Origin: Clostridium thailandense
GTDB lineage: Bacteria > Bacillota > Clostridia > Clostridiales > Clostridiaceae
Direction of reading: 5' to 3'
DNA: 64,000 nucleotides
NCBI RefSeq assembly: GCF_019207025.1
Contig: NZ_JAEEGC010000034.1
Span: forward strand, 18,625-82,624
In this document: positions 25,617 to 33,260 of the stretch, piece by piece
Position numbering within the stretch: position 1 is the first letter of the stretch
How the letters are laid out: each line of letters begins with the position of its first letter
Notes under the pieces: generated by a model
The model's database searches: none
What the model saw: the letters and a program-made list of their open reading frames with translations, nothing else
What the model was told of the DNA's origin: nothing
Translations under genes and position numbers: made by a program

Positions 25617-26336
25617 TTATCTCCACACTCCATCAGAGCCGCAGGTTTTTATTGCATTTGACGCCATCATAACCGTGGAACCGGGAGCATACTGCTTCCC
25701 ATCCCACCAGCAGCTTACACTTTCAGTAAACCCACTTGTTTCCTCAGGGACGGTTAAGGGATAATCCTTATGAACTTTTGGTCCCTGTAATTTTATTGCA
25801 CATATTTGGTCACTGCTAAATACATGTTCAAGTTTGGAACCGCTGGCTATAACAAAATATGAATAGTTTCCTGCAAAGAAGTTTATGTGGTAGATACCAT
25901 TATAAACCTTGTCATAAGGAGGCTTGAAATAAATATTGTAGGTTTCAGCAGGGTCTGAATCGAGAACAATAGAATACATGGAATATGCAGTCATGCATTT
26001 AGCCGGTAGTGGAGCTGAAGGCGGCTGAACAGGAGTTGTGAGTCCTTTTAAGGCTATTTTGCAGAGCTGATCAGCGGTAAATTGATGTTCTGTCTTATTT
26101 GAATCTATTGCTAAAAGAATAAAATATTTAGGATTTCCGGCCACCCCAGTTATTTGATAAACCCCGTTATACTTGGCCGCTAAGCTGGGTTGAAAAGTTA
26201 ATTCATAAATTTCAGATGGCTGGTATTTCATTGCAGTTGCAAAAATTTGAGCGTTGGTCATACATTGTCTTTCAGATGCCAATCTACGCGGCAGGAATGG
26301 GTACTGGTAACAACAATCTGGATACATAATATACAT
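25617..26336 (-). CDS. Cys-bounded repeat-domain protein (two copies); putative spore coat protein
   Basis: This 239-residue paralogue of the gene at 25032-25541 has a Tyr/Cys-rich start (MYIMYPDCCYQYPFLP) and two tandem copies of the unknown domain. Copy one runs from Cys25 to Cys92, copy two from Cys114 to Cys179. Shared marks are CMT at the start, PxExYxIxF, YNG[VI]YxI, AGNPxYF, H-x-FSxDQ[IL]C and a closing LxGP-like turn. The same C-terminal module follows (CWWDGKQYAPGSTV ... IKTCGSDGVWR). The even spacing suggests one disulfide or metal site per copy. RBS AGGAGAG. A full sigma-K-like promoter lies upstream. Not recognised; spore-surface role inferred. Confidence 0.55.
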   Translation of the reverse strand: MYIMYPDCCYQYPFLPRRLASERQCMTNAQIFATAMKYQPSEIYELTFQPSLAAKYNGVYQITGVAGNPKYFILLAIDSNKTEHQFTADQLCKIALKGLTTPVQPPSAPLPAKCMTAYSMYSIVLDSDPAETYNIYFKPPYDKVYNGIYHINFFAGNYSYFVIASGSKLEHVFSSDQICAIKLQGPKVHKDYPLTVPEETSGFTESVSCWWDGKQYAPGSTVMMASNAIKTCGSDGVWR

Positions 26337-26367
26337 ATAACTCTCCTATTTGTGATGCTTACACATT

Positions 26368-26395
26368 ATAATATGTAAACAGCAACGTAATAGTT
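26368..26395 (-). promoter_or_regulatory. Sigma-K-like promoter for the gene at 25617-26336
   Basis: On the minus strand: AC (26395-26394), 17 bases, CATATTATA (26376-26368), a full consensus match and the same -10 as the promoter at 24429-24437. Confidence 0.65.
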
Positions 26396-26488
26396 CATTT
26401 CTTGAAAATTTCAATTGTAGCCGATAAATTTAAATATGTATAATATGAAATTTGAATACAAAGATAAATAGCAATAATATATTATTAC

Positions 26489-26533
26489 TGGTATAATTAA
26501 TTAGTCTTCATTAAGATATTTAATGGAGACTAA
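26489..26533 (+). promoter_or_regulatory. Extended -10 promoter with 14-bp dyad at the transcription start
   Basis: TGGTATAAT (26489-26497) is a perfect extended -10. Just after it, TTAGTCTTCATTAA (26501-26514) and TTAATGGAGACTAA (26520-26533) form an inverted repeat matching 13 of 14 positions around GATAT. It could be an operator or an RNA hairpin in the 5' leader. Confidence 0.5.
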
Positions 26534-26559
26534 TTTAAATATGAAAAGAGAGTATGTTT

Positions 26560-26979
26560 ATGATGGAAGAAAGTTTAGAAAAGAAGATAAGCAAATTAGA
26601 TGGAGACATTGAAGCTTTAAGAAGAGCAAAGTATTATTTATCTAATAAAGAAGAGATTAATGAAATTATTGATGTTTTAAATAAGGAGAGGCAAATTTAT
26701 TCAGATGAAATTTATCTTTGGGATGGAAAAGCATATACAGAATGTCTAAAAGTAGTACTAGAATTAGTAAACAAAGAGTTAGGTAAGGATGAGCAAATTG
26801 AATTGCTGGAGGTTATAAAAGAACAACATGGCAGAAAATCTCCTAATGTAAGCAAGAAAAGCTATGGACTTAATGCATGGCTTAAATATTTAGATGTGGA
26901 ATGTCAGTGGATTAATAATGAAGACAGCGAATGGTCAACATTAATTATAACTGGATTTACACCTCGTATACAGAATTAG
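26560..26979 (+). CDS. Uncharacterised cytoplasmic protein
   Basis: The 139-residue product (MMEESLEKKISKLDGDIEAL...) is not recognised. The first half is charged and helical with coiled-coil character; the second half carries LLEVIKEQHGRKSPNVSKKS and YGLNAWLKYLDVECQWI. There are no membrane segments. The start at 26560/26563 is favoured over 26554 because AAAAGAGAG (26544-26552) would be too close to the latter. The gene has its own vegetative-type promoter and dyad, setting it apart from the sigma-K-type neighbours. Confidence 0.55.
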   Translation: MMEESLEKKISKLDGDIEALRRAKYYLSNKEEINEIIDVLNKERQIYSDEIYLWDGKAYTECLKVVLELVNKELGKDEQIELLEVIKEQHGRKSPNVSKKSYGLNAWLKYLDVECQWINNEDSEWSTLIITGFTPRIQN

Positions 26980-27083
26980 AAATAGGTTAATCGTTTTTCT
27001 AAATGTTTTAAGATTCTTATTTTATTATCGTCAGACAATATTGGTGCATTCTTATATTTAAGAATAGTAGTGAATTTCAAAGG

Positions 27084-27155
27084 TCGTGCTTCGACTCTTC
27101 AAATGAGACTCACGATACATATGACCGTGTTGGAGAAATCCAGTACGGTTTTTTA
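27084..27155 (+). terminator. Two hairpins ending in a T tract; terminator or small RNA
   Basis: TCGTG near 27084 pairs with CACGA near 27112. ACCGTGTTGG (27124-27133) pairs with CCAGTACGGT (27140-27149), allowing G-U, followed by TTTTTT. The end of the previous gene is about 100 bases upstream, so this could be its terminator or a small RNA. The rest of 26980-27378 holds nothing I can name. Confidence 0.45.
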
Positions 27156-27378
27156 TATGATAAATAAGGACATTTATAATTAAATAAAGGGAAATGTACC
27201 CTAAGATTAGAAACATACAATGATTTTTCAATCATCTGATTCAGATATTGTATTAGCAAAAAGCTTGTATTAAAATGAATAAGGGAAAATTTAAAAGTCA
27301 TTTTATATACGAGTGTATACGTATTTAATAAACAAATTTAGTTTAAAACAATAAATGTAAAAGGAAGCGAATGTAATT

Positions 27379-28755
27379 ATGAGTTCTAGAAATCGTAATA
27401 TAGATATGTGCAACGGCCCATTGTTTAAGAAGATATTTATCTTTGCTTTGCCCATTATGGCTATGTATATCCTACAATTATTATTCAATACTGCTGATAT
27501 GGTAGTAGTGGGACATTTTTCAGGCAGTAAGGCATTGGCAGCAGTGGGAGCCACAGGTTCACTCATTAATCTTATTATAACTTTATTTATGGGTTTATCC
27601 GTAGGTACCACCGTAGTTGTGGCTCGGGATTGTGGTGCAGATCAGTCAGATGCTGTAAGTCGATCTGTTCATACATCTATTGCTATCAGCATTATCGGTG
27701 GATTGATTGTAATGGTGATGGGTATCATCCTTTGTAAGCCTTTGCTGAAGATGATGGGCACTCCAGAGGATATTATCGGATTGTCCGTAGTATATATGAA
27801 AATCTACTTTATTAGCACACCTGCTAACATGGTATACAACTTTGCAGCAGCTATCTTGCGTGCTACAGGTGATAGCCGTCGTCCAATGTACTATCTTATG
27901 ATTGCCGGCACACTACACGTGATATTTAACCTTTTTTTTGTAATAGTACTGCATATGGGAGTAGCAGGTGTGGCCTCTGCCACGGTCATTTCTGAGTATA
28001 TCTCAGTACTGCTTATTATGATTTGCCTTTCCAGATGCGAGGGAGCCATACGTTTCATACCTCGTAAGATGTGTATTGATAGATATAAGCTAAAGGACAT
28101 TGTGAAAATCGGTTTACCGGCAGGCATGCAAGGATTATTGTTCTCTATTTCCAATGTGCTGATACAGTCAGCAGTTAATTCTTTCGGATCCACCATGGTG
28201 GCAGCCAGTGCTGCTGCAGGAAATGTTGAGAACTATATCGGCACCACAATGAATGCCTATTATAATGCAGCACTCTCTTTTACTGGACAGAACATGGGTG
28301 CAAAGAAATATGATCGAATTGACAGCATTGCAAAGGTGTGTACAGTATTAATCTTTGTTACATGGATTCTCTTGGGCGGTTTGACAGTAATTTTTGGAAA
28401 GCCACTGCTTGGTATCTTCACCTCTGATTCGGAAGTCATTAAGCTTGGCATGCTGCGTATTAATATCATGATGGTTGCATTCTTCACCTGCGGCATGATG
28501 AACGTGTATCCAGGGCTTACCCGAGCTATGGGCTATTCTATATCGCCTATGATTTCCACACTGGTAGGTGCCTGTCTTATGCGAATTCTATGGTTGGCTA
28601 CAATCTTTGCTTGGTATCCTACAGAGATTGTACTCTTTGCCTGCTATCCAGTTACCTGGGCGCTTGCTGGAATCGGACAGATAGGCATTTTCTTCTATGC
28701 TAGGCGCCAGATTCGCAAGCCTACTGTGATACAGGTTGGCACTGTGGATATATAA
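27379..28755 (+). CDS. MATE family efflux transporter
   Basis: The 458-residue MATE protein has twelve predicted helices (MCNGPLFKKIFIFALPIMAM, LLFNTADMVVVGHFSGSKAL, and AALSFTGQNMGAKKYDRID in the second repeat). Codon choice is visibly richer in GGC, ACC, GCC and CTG than in the other two MATE genes here, hinting at acquisition from another lineage such as a Lachnospiraceae. RBS AAGGAAGCG; terminator follows. No regulator gene is adjacent. Substrate unknown. Confidence 0.9.
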   Translation: MSSRNRNIDMCNGPLFKKIFIFALPIMAMYILQLLFNTADMVVVGHFSGSKALAAVGATGSLINLIITLFMGLSVGTTVVVARDCGADQSDAVSRSVHTSIAISIIGGLIVMVMGIILCKPLLKMMGTPEDIIGLSVVYMKIYFISTPANMVYNFAAAILRATGDSRRPMYYLMIAGTLHVIFNLFFVIVLHMGVAGVASATVISEYISVLLIMICLSRCEGAIRFIPRKMCIDRYKLKDIVKIGLPAGMQGLLFSISNVLIQSAVNSFGSTMVAASAAAGNVENYIGTTMNAYYNAALSFTGQNMGAKKYDRIDSIAKVCTVLIFVTWILLGGLTVIFGKPLLGIFTSDSEVIKLGMLRINIMMVAFFTCGMMNVYPGLTRAMGYSISPMISTLVGACLMRILWLATIFAWYPTEIVLFACYPVTWALAGIGQIGIFFYARRQIRKPTVIQVGTVDI

Positions 28756-28774
28756 TTTATTGTTTTATTATATT

Positions 28775-28808
28775 AAAAAAGCCGCCACGATAAATGTGAC
28801 GGTTTTGT
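28775..28808 (+). terminator. Terminator after the third MATE gene
   Basis: AAAAGCCGCCAC (28777-28788) pairs imperfectly with GTGACGGTTTT (28796-28806). Confidence 0.6.
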
Positions 28809-28913
28809 AAATTTTTTGTTCTTTATGTAATTATTATAGCACAAAATGGTAAAAAAGTCAAGAATTGAAGTGATACTATATGTGTTGTATATATTATTAG
28901 AGGTGATAATTTT

Positions 28914-29828
28914 ATGGAGCAAAAAAGCATGACAGCACTCGTAAGTGCATTTTCAAGAGCATATCATTCAGTGAAAAACAAAGAGAAAGTATTTGATGAT
29001 TACTTAGCAAAGGATATTCTGAGTCAGAATGAATATGAACAAATTGCAAGCAATATGTCAAAGGGTATCAAATTTTTTAATCCATCATTTGAGGGAACGC
29101 AGGATGAAGCTTTGCGTTGGATTGTTGATAATCAGTTATCTCCGACCCCACTTGGTAGAGCGGCATTTACAGAAAAGCTGCTTGAAAATGCTGTGAAAAT
29201 TGGTGCAAAGCAATATTTAATTTTTGCTGCTGGGTACGATACATTTGCATATCGACAGCCTGAATGGGCATCAAAAATTGAAATTTTTGAAATTGACCAC
29301 CCTGTTACTGGTGCAGACAAGCAAAAGCGTATTAAATCAGTGATATCGGAAAGGCAAGCAAATTTGAATTATGTATCTGCGGATTTTAGAAAAAATAAAT
29401 GGCAAAGCAATTTGCTTGCCTGTATAGGATTTGACAAAAGAAAAATTAGCTTCTGTAGTTTGCTTGGAATAAGTTACTATTTGTCTAAACAGGTATTTGA
29501 AGAAACAATCGATGCAATTTCAAGCTTTATACCAAAAGGCAGTAGTATTGTTTTTGATTATAATGATGAGAATGCTTATACAGACAAAGCAGGAGAACGG
29601 GCTAAAAAACTAGCGACAATGGCTGGTGCTGCAAATGAAAAAATGCTGGGAAGTTATTCTTATGTGGAATTGGAGAAATTATTAGATAGAAGCAATTTTA
29701 TGATTTATGAGCATTTAACACCGAATGAAATAACAGATCAGTACTTCAAAAAATATAATAAGGCAAATCCAAATCATCAAATGACAGCTTTTGATAATGT
29801 GAATTATTGTCTTGCTGTTAGAAAATAA
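28914..29828 (+). CDS. LCM-type SAM-dependent methyltransferase
   Basis: This 304-residue protein resembles the leucine carboxyl methyltransferase family as found in bacteria. Marks are TALVSAFSRAYHS, the SAM-binding stretch QYLIFAAGYDTFAYRQPEW, the acidic strand end IFEIDHPVTGADKQKR, and the late block SFIPKGSSIVFDYNDENAY. In bacteria these act on small molecules or natural products rather than PP2A. RBS GAGGTGATAA lies 6-7 bases before the ATG. The gene is monocistronic with a terminator behind it. Substrate unknown. Confidence 0.85.
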   Translation: MEQKSMTALVSAFSRAYHSVKNKEKVFDDYLAKDILSQNEYEQIASNMSKGIKFFNPSFEGTQDEALRWIVDNQLSPTPLGRAAFTEKLLENAVKIGAKQYLIFAAGYDTFAYRQPEWASKIEIFEIDHPVTGADKQKRIKSVISERQANLNYVSADFRKNKWQSNLLACIGFDKRKISFCSLLGISYYLSKQVFEETIDAISSFIPKGSSIVFDYNDENAYTDKAGERAKKLATMAGAANEKMLGSYSYVELEKLLDRSNFMIYEHLTPNEITDQYFKKYNKANPNHQMTAFDNVNYCLAVRK

Positions 29829-29880
29829 ACAAGAAAACTGATTATAGTTAAAATATATTATTCACAAACTTAAATATGAG

Positions 29881-29925
29881 AAAAAGGGGATGTTGCACTT
29901 TAAAATGGAACATCCCCTTTATAAT
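29881..29925 (+). terminator. Terminator after the methyltransferase gene
   Basis: AAGGGGATGTT (29884-29894) pairs with AACATCCCCTT (29909-29919) and ends in TATAATTT. The motif GGGATGTTGCACT is shared with the terminator at 3547-3582. Confidence 0.8.
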
Positions 29926-30078
29926 TTGAGGAAAGTATGACTTGACCTAAAATTAATTCTACGAAATACAGCTCCATAAATGACAATACCTGTGGAGAAT
30001 ATTTTATAGGATAGAAGTATAACATATAGAGAAAGTAGATAGTGGGAAGTAATCTAAATTATGTCTTCCCGAAAACAG

Positions 30079-30109
30079 TTGACTCGCCCCTTAGGGCTGG
30101 GTTTATACT
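30079..30109 (+). promoter_or_regulatory. MerR-type promoter with 19-bp spacer and central dyad
   Basis: TTGACT (30079-30084) and TATACT (30104-30109) are separated by 19 bp, longer than the usual 17. The spacer holds a GC-rich dyad (GCCC-CTTA-GGGC at its core). This is the hallmark of MerR-activated promoters, which the regulator untwists. Confidence 0.75.
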
Positions 30110-30130
30110 AGTTATTGAGGTGGGATATTG

Positions 30131-30964
30131 ATGGAGAATCGAATAAAAATCGGCGATTTTGCTAAAATAACTGGGAGTACAGTGAAAACAATTATCTATT
30201 ACCATAGAATCGGTTTATTGCAAGAACCAAAGCGTTCTTCAGGAGGATATCGATTATATGGCTCAGTGGAGCTAACTCGTATGCGCTTAATTAAACACTT
30301 AAAATCCTTAGGACTTGATCTGAAGAGAATCAAAGAAATATTGGGAGATATACACAAAACAAAAACATTAAGGGAAGTCTTACAGTCCTTGAGAATTGAG
30401 CTTCTAAGCGAGAAAATAAAAATAGAGGAACGAGTAGAGAAAATTGATATGTTGCTTAGAGAAGAGATGATTCTCCTTGATAGTGATACTTTTGCCTCTC
30501 CTTCTTTTCAAATGGTCACAGAGATACTAGGACCGAATCAAATTGATAAATATGTTCAAGCATGTCCAGAACTCTTCGAACAGCAGCGGAAATTGTTTGG
30601 CATCTTGGACGATTTTCAATGGGGTGAGGACTATCGTGGAACTTTTAGAGCATTAGCAGAATATTTTAAAACTCACCCTCAAGAATATCAAGTTTCTTTA
30701 GGCTTTGGAAAACGTCTTGCCAGACTATCAGAGTTGTCCGAAGATGATCCGGAAATTGAAGCTTTGGCCCGAGAATCTGCTGAATTTATAAAAAGGATCC
30801 CTTCGTTAAAAGAGATGTTATATAATCAAACCGGGCTAACAAAGCCACTTGAAAGCTTATATAATGAGGTGATTACTGGTGTTTTATCTCCAGCTCAGAT
30901 GAAATATAAGCAGCTTTTTCAGCAATATTTGAATTATAAATTTGCTAATAAAGAAGGTATTTAA
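30131..30964 (+). CDS. MerR family transcriptional regulator
   Basis: The 277-residue protein has an N-terminal MerR winged helix (IKIGDFAKITGSTVKTIIYY HRIGLL, then GGYRLYG), a coiled coil (about 75-118) and a C-terminal all-helical domain of about 150 residues that I do not recognise and that is not GyrI-like. Start: ATG at 30131, seven bases behind GAGGTGGG; the TTG directly before it is less likely. The 19-bp-spacer promoter 20 bases upstream implies autoregulation. The methyltransferase-like membrane protein gene follows after 19 bases and is presumably co-transcribed. Confidence 0.85.
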   Translation: MENRIKIGDFAKITGSTVKTIIYYHRIGLLQEPKRSSGGYRLYGSVELTRMRLIKHLKSLGLDLKRIKEILGDIHKTKTLREVLQSLRIELLSEKIKIEERVEKIDMLLREEMILLDSDTFASPSFQMVTEILGPNQIDKYVQACPELFEQQRKLFGILDDFQWGEDYRGTFRALAEYFKTHPQEYQVSLGFGKRLARLSELSEDDPEIEALARESAEFIKRIPSLKEMLYNQTGLTKPLESLYNEVITGVLSPAQMKYKQLFQQYLNYKFANKEGI

Positions 30965-30983
30965 ATTTAGGAGGTAATTTATC

Positions 30984-31658
30984 ATGGAAGGTAATACAAA
31001 ATTATCGAAGCAAAGAGCTTATCTTGTGCCTATTGTTATTATGATTGTAATGGGAATTGTTTTATTTCTTCCAGCGGGTACGCTGAGGTTTTGGGAAGCA
31101 TGGATTTATTGGCTGGAATTTTCTATAGTAACATTTTTCATTACTGCATATTTTCTAAAGAAAAGTCCTGAACTTTTATCAAGAAGAATGAAGTATAAAG
31201 AAAAAGATACTACGAAAAAGCCTCCATCTATATTTAACTTGTTTTTTATTGGTTACATTATTCCCGGCATTGACTTTCGTTTTCATTGGTCAAGCGTACC
31301 TATTTGGATTGTAATTACATCAAATGTTATTGTTTTATTGGGATATATTTTTATTGTCTTGGTTTTTAATGAAAACAGGTATGCTTCTACTATTATACAG
31401 GTTGAAAAAGAACAGCGGGTTATAACAACAGGCCCATATTCAATAGTTCGTCATCCAATGTATTTAGGAATGTTATTAATGTTATTATTTACCCCCCTTG
31501 CGCTTGGTTCTTATTGGGCAGTAATACCTTTTCTTCTCTCTGTGCCAATGAATATATTTAGGATAAAAAATGAGGAAGAAGTGCTTTTAAGGGAGCTTTC
31601 GGGGTATAAAGAATATTGTTTAAAGACACGTTATCGTTTGATTCCGTTAATTTGGTAA
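30984..31658 (+). CDS. Isoprenylcysteine carboxyl methyltransferase (ICMT)-like membrane protein
   Basis: This 224-residue membrane protein has four to five helices and the C-terminal SAM-binding signature of the ICMT/PEMT superfamily (RVITTGPYSIVRHPMYLGML; later KNEEEVLLRELSGYKEY). Bacterial members methylate small or lipid substrates at the membrane; the substrate here is unknown. RBS AGGAGGTAA lies before the ATG. It is the second gene of the MerR operon, so its expression probably responds to that regulator's ligand. Confidence 0.85.
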   Translation: MEGNTKLSKQRAYLVPIVIMIVMGIVLFLPAGTLRFWEAWIYWLEFSIVTFFITAYFLKKSPELLSRRMKYKEKDTTKKPPSIFNLFFIGYIIPGIDFRFHWSSVPIWIVITSNVIVLLGYIFIVLVFNENRYASTIIQVEKEQRVITTGPYSIVRHPMYLGMLLMLLFTPLALGSYWAVIPFLLSVPMNIFRIKNEEEVLLRELSGYKEYCLKTRYRLIPLIW

Positions 31659-31724
31659 AAACATTTATTTGTTTTGTTAGTTAAAACTGTAGCTTTTCAA
31701 ACCAGATGTGTTCTTGCTGCGTCT

Positions 31725-31750
31725 GCCATACAATTGTATAATTATATGGT
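31725..31750. promoter_or_regulatory. 26-bp palindromic operator, copy 1 (before the MocR gene)
   Basis: The 26-bp palindrome opens GCCATACAATTGT and closes ATTATATGGT. It ends directly before the Shine-Dalgarno sequence of the MocR gene. The reverse complement of the block at 33172-33197, upstream of azlC, is nearly the same (GCCATACAATTATATAA...). Two copies, at the regulator and at its neighbour, point to a binding site of this MocR protein. Confidence 0.6.
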
Positions 31751-31768
31751 AGGAAAGGATGTGATACT

Positions 31769-33154
31769 ATTCCAGTAAATTCATTTGAAAACTATCCCAT
31801 GACTTGGAAACCTGTCATAGATAGAAGCGTTAAATCTATATATCTTTCTTTAGCAAACCAACTGGAGCAAGATATTATTGGTGGCACATTACTGCCGGGA
31901 ACAAAATTACCGCCACAAAGAGAACTGGCAGATTTTCTCGATATCAATGTCAGTACCGTTTCAAAGGCTTTTAAGGTATGTGAACTGAAAGGATTGTTGA
32001 GTGCCACTATCGGTAGTGGCACTTTTGTTTCCTTTGACGCACTAGCTAATGCTTATCTGCTTACGGAAGGTGGGCTTCAAAGTTTAATTGAAATGGGCGC
32101 TACAATTCCCGAAGCATCGTCAAACAAGACACTTATGCTTCAATTAAAAAATATGGTGAACGAGCCGAACTCTTGTAGGTGGTTTAATTATAATAGACCA
32201 AGTGACACGCTTTGGCAAAAGGATGCCGCGGTGATGTTGATGAAAAAGTGTGGCTATGATACAGACCGAGAAAGCATTTTATTCTCTAACGGCGGTCAAA
32301 ATGCAATAACAGCGATTTTGGCAGGGCTTTTCAAATATGGTGATAAAATTGGTGTTGATCCACATACCTATTCTGGGGTGAAAACATCAGCAGCTATGCT
32401 GGGAATTCAATTAGTTCCAATAAAGCAAAGCCATAACGAAATGAGCGAAGACGCTCTAATATATGCTTGTAAGAATGAAAATTTGAAAGGTATTTATCTA
32501 ATTCCCGGCTATCAGAATCCGACCACACATATCATGTCGTTGGCTCGCAGAAAAGTATTGGGACAGATTGCAGAAGAACACAATATTCTTGTTATTGAGG
32601 ATGGAACCTATCATCTTATGAGTGAGCCAATATCAGCTGTGGCATCATTTGCATCGGAAAGAACAATCTACATTGCAAGTTTATCAAAATCAGTTGCGCC
32701 TGGTCTTCGTCTAGCTTACGTATCCGTTCCAAAGATGTATAAAATACCGCTTTCCAAAGCGCTTTATAATATGAATGTTTCGGTTTCTCCACTAATGGCA
32801 GAGTTATCAGCTCGTTTGATTGTATCAGGTAAGATTAACGATATCATTGAAAAGCACAAAAAAAATACTATTGAAAGAAATAAAATGGTTAATGAGTATC
32901 TTTCTCAATATGATTGCAGGGGAGATGAAAAATGTATTTTCCGTTGGTTATATTTGCCGACAAATGTCACAGGGACAAAGTTTGAAGCATTAGCTTTGGA
33001 ACATGGTGTTCAAGTCTACGCTGCTGAACGTTTTGCGGTTGGGAATACAATTCCCGAAAAAGCAGTTCGTCTGGCAATTTGTGCACCTGAAACCGTAGAA
33101 GAATTGAAGCGGGGCTTAAAGATTTTGCAGCAGTTGTTGTATTCCCTTAAATAA
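31769..33154 (+). CDS. GntR/MocR-type regulator with aminotransferase-like domain
   Basis: The protein of about 461 residues has a GntR winged helix (PGTKLPPQRELADFLDINVS TVSKAFK; about 25-90) fused to a fold-type I PLP aminotransferase domain with the PLP-lysine region YIASLSKSVAPGLRLAYV. MocR proteins use PLP and an amino compound as effector. The in-frame ATG at 31799 is too far from AGGAAAGGA (31751-31759). The conserved start MPVNSFENYPMSWKP of the paralogue at 60180 aligns with ATT-CCA-GTA here, so ATT at 31769 may be the start codon. It probably controls azlCD and itself through the palindromes at 31725 and 33172. Confidence 0.85.
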   Translation: MPVNSFENYPMTWKPVIDRSVKSIYLSLANQLEQDIIGGTLLPGTKLPPQRELADFLDINVSTVSKAFKVCELKGLLSATIGSGTFVSFDALANAYLLTEGGLQSLIEMGATIPEASSNKTLMLQLKNMVNEPNSCRWFNYNRPSDTLWQKDAAVMLMKKCGYDTDRESILFSNGGQNAITAILAGLFKYGDKIGVDPHTYSGVKTSAAMLGIQLVPIKQSHNEMSEDALIYACKNENLKGIYLIPGYQNPTTHIMSLARRKVLGQIAEEHNILVIEDGTYHLMSEPISAVASFASERTIYIASLSKSVAPGLRLAYVSVPKMYKIPLSKALYNMNVSVSPLMAELSARLIVSGKINDIIEKHKKNTIERNKMVNEYLSQYDCRGDEKCIFRWLYLPTNVTGTKFEALALEHGVQVYAAERFAVGNTIPEKAVRLAICAPETVEELKRGLKILQQLLYSLK

Positions 33155-33171
33155 TCAGTAGAAAATTGTAC

Positions 33172-33197
33172 GCCACACATTTATATAATTGTATGGC
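33172..33197. promoter_or_regulatory. 26-bp palindromic operator, copy 2 (before azlC)
   Basis: The palindrome opens GCCACACATTT and closes AATTGTATGGC; its reverse complement closely matches copy 1 at 31725-31750. It lies 64 bp before azlC. Confidence 0.6.
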
Positions 33198-33260
33198 GAA
33201 TGTTTATATGCTAACATGGGCTATAAGATGAATGTTTGCATATAAAGGGGGATACGTATT

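Noticed and set aside
27110..27301. 63-codon minus-strand frame in the gap before the third MATE gene
   Set aside because: It runs through the hairpin and T tract of a probable terminator and has no RBS or recognisable sequence.
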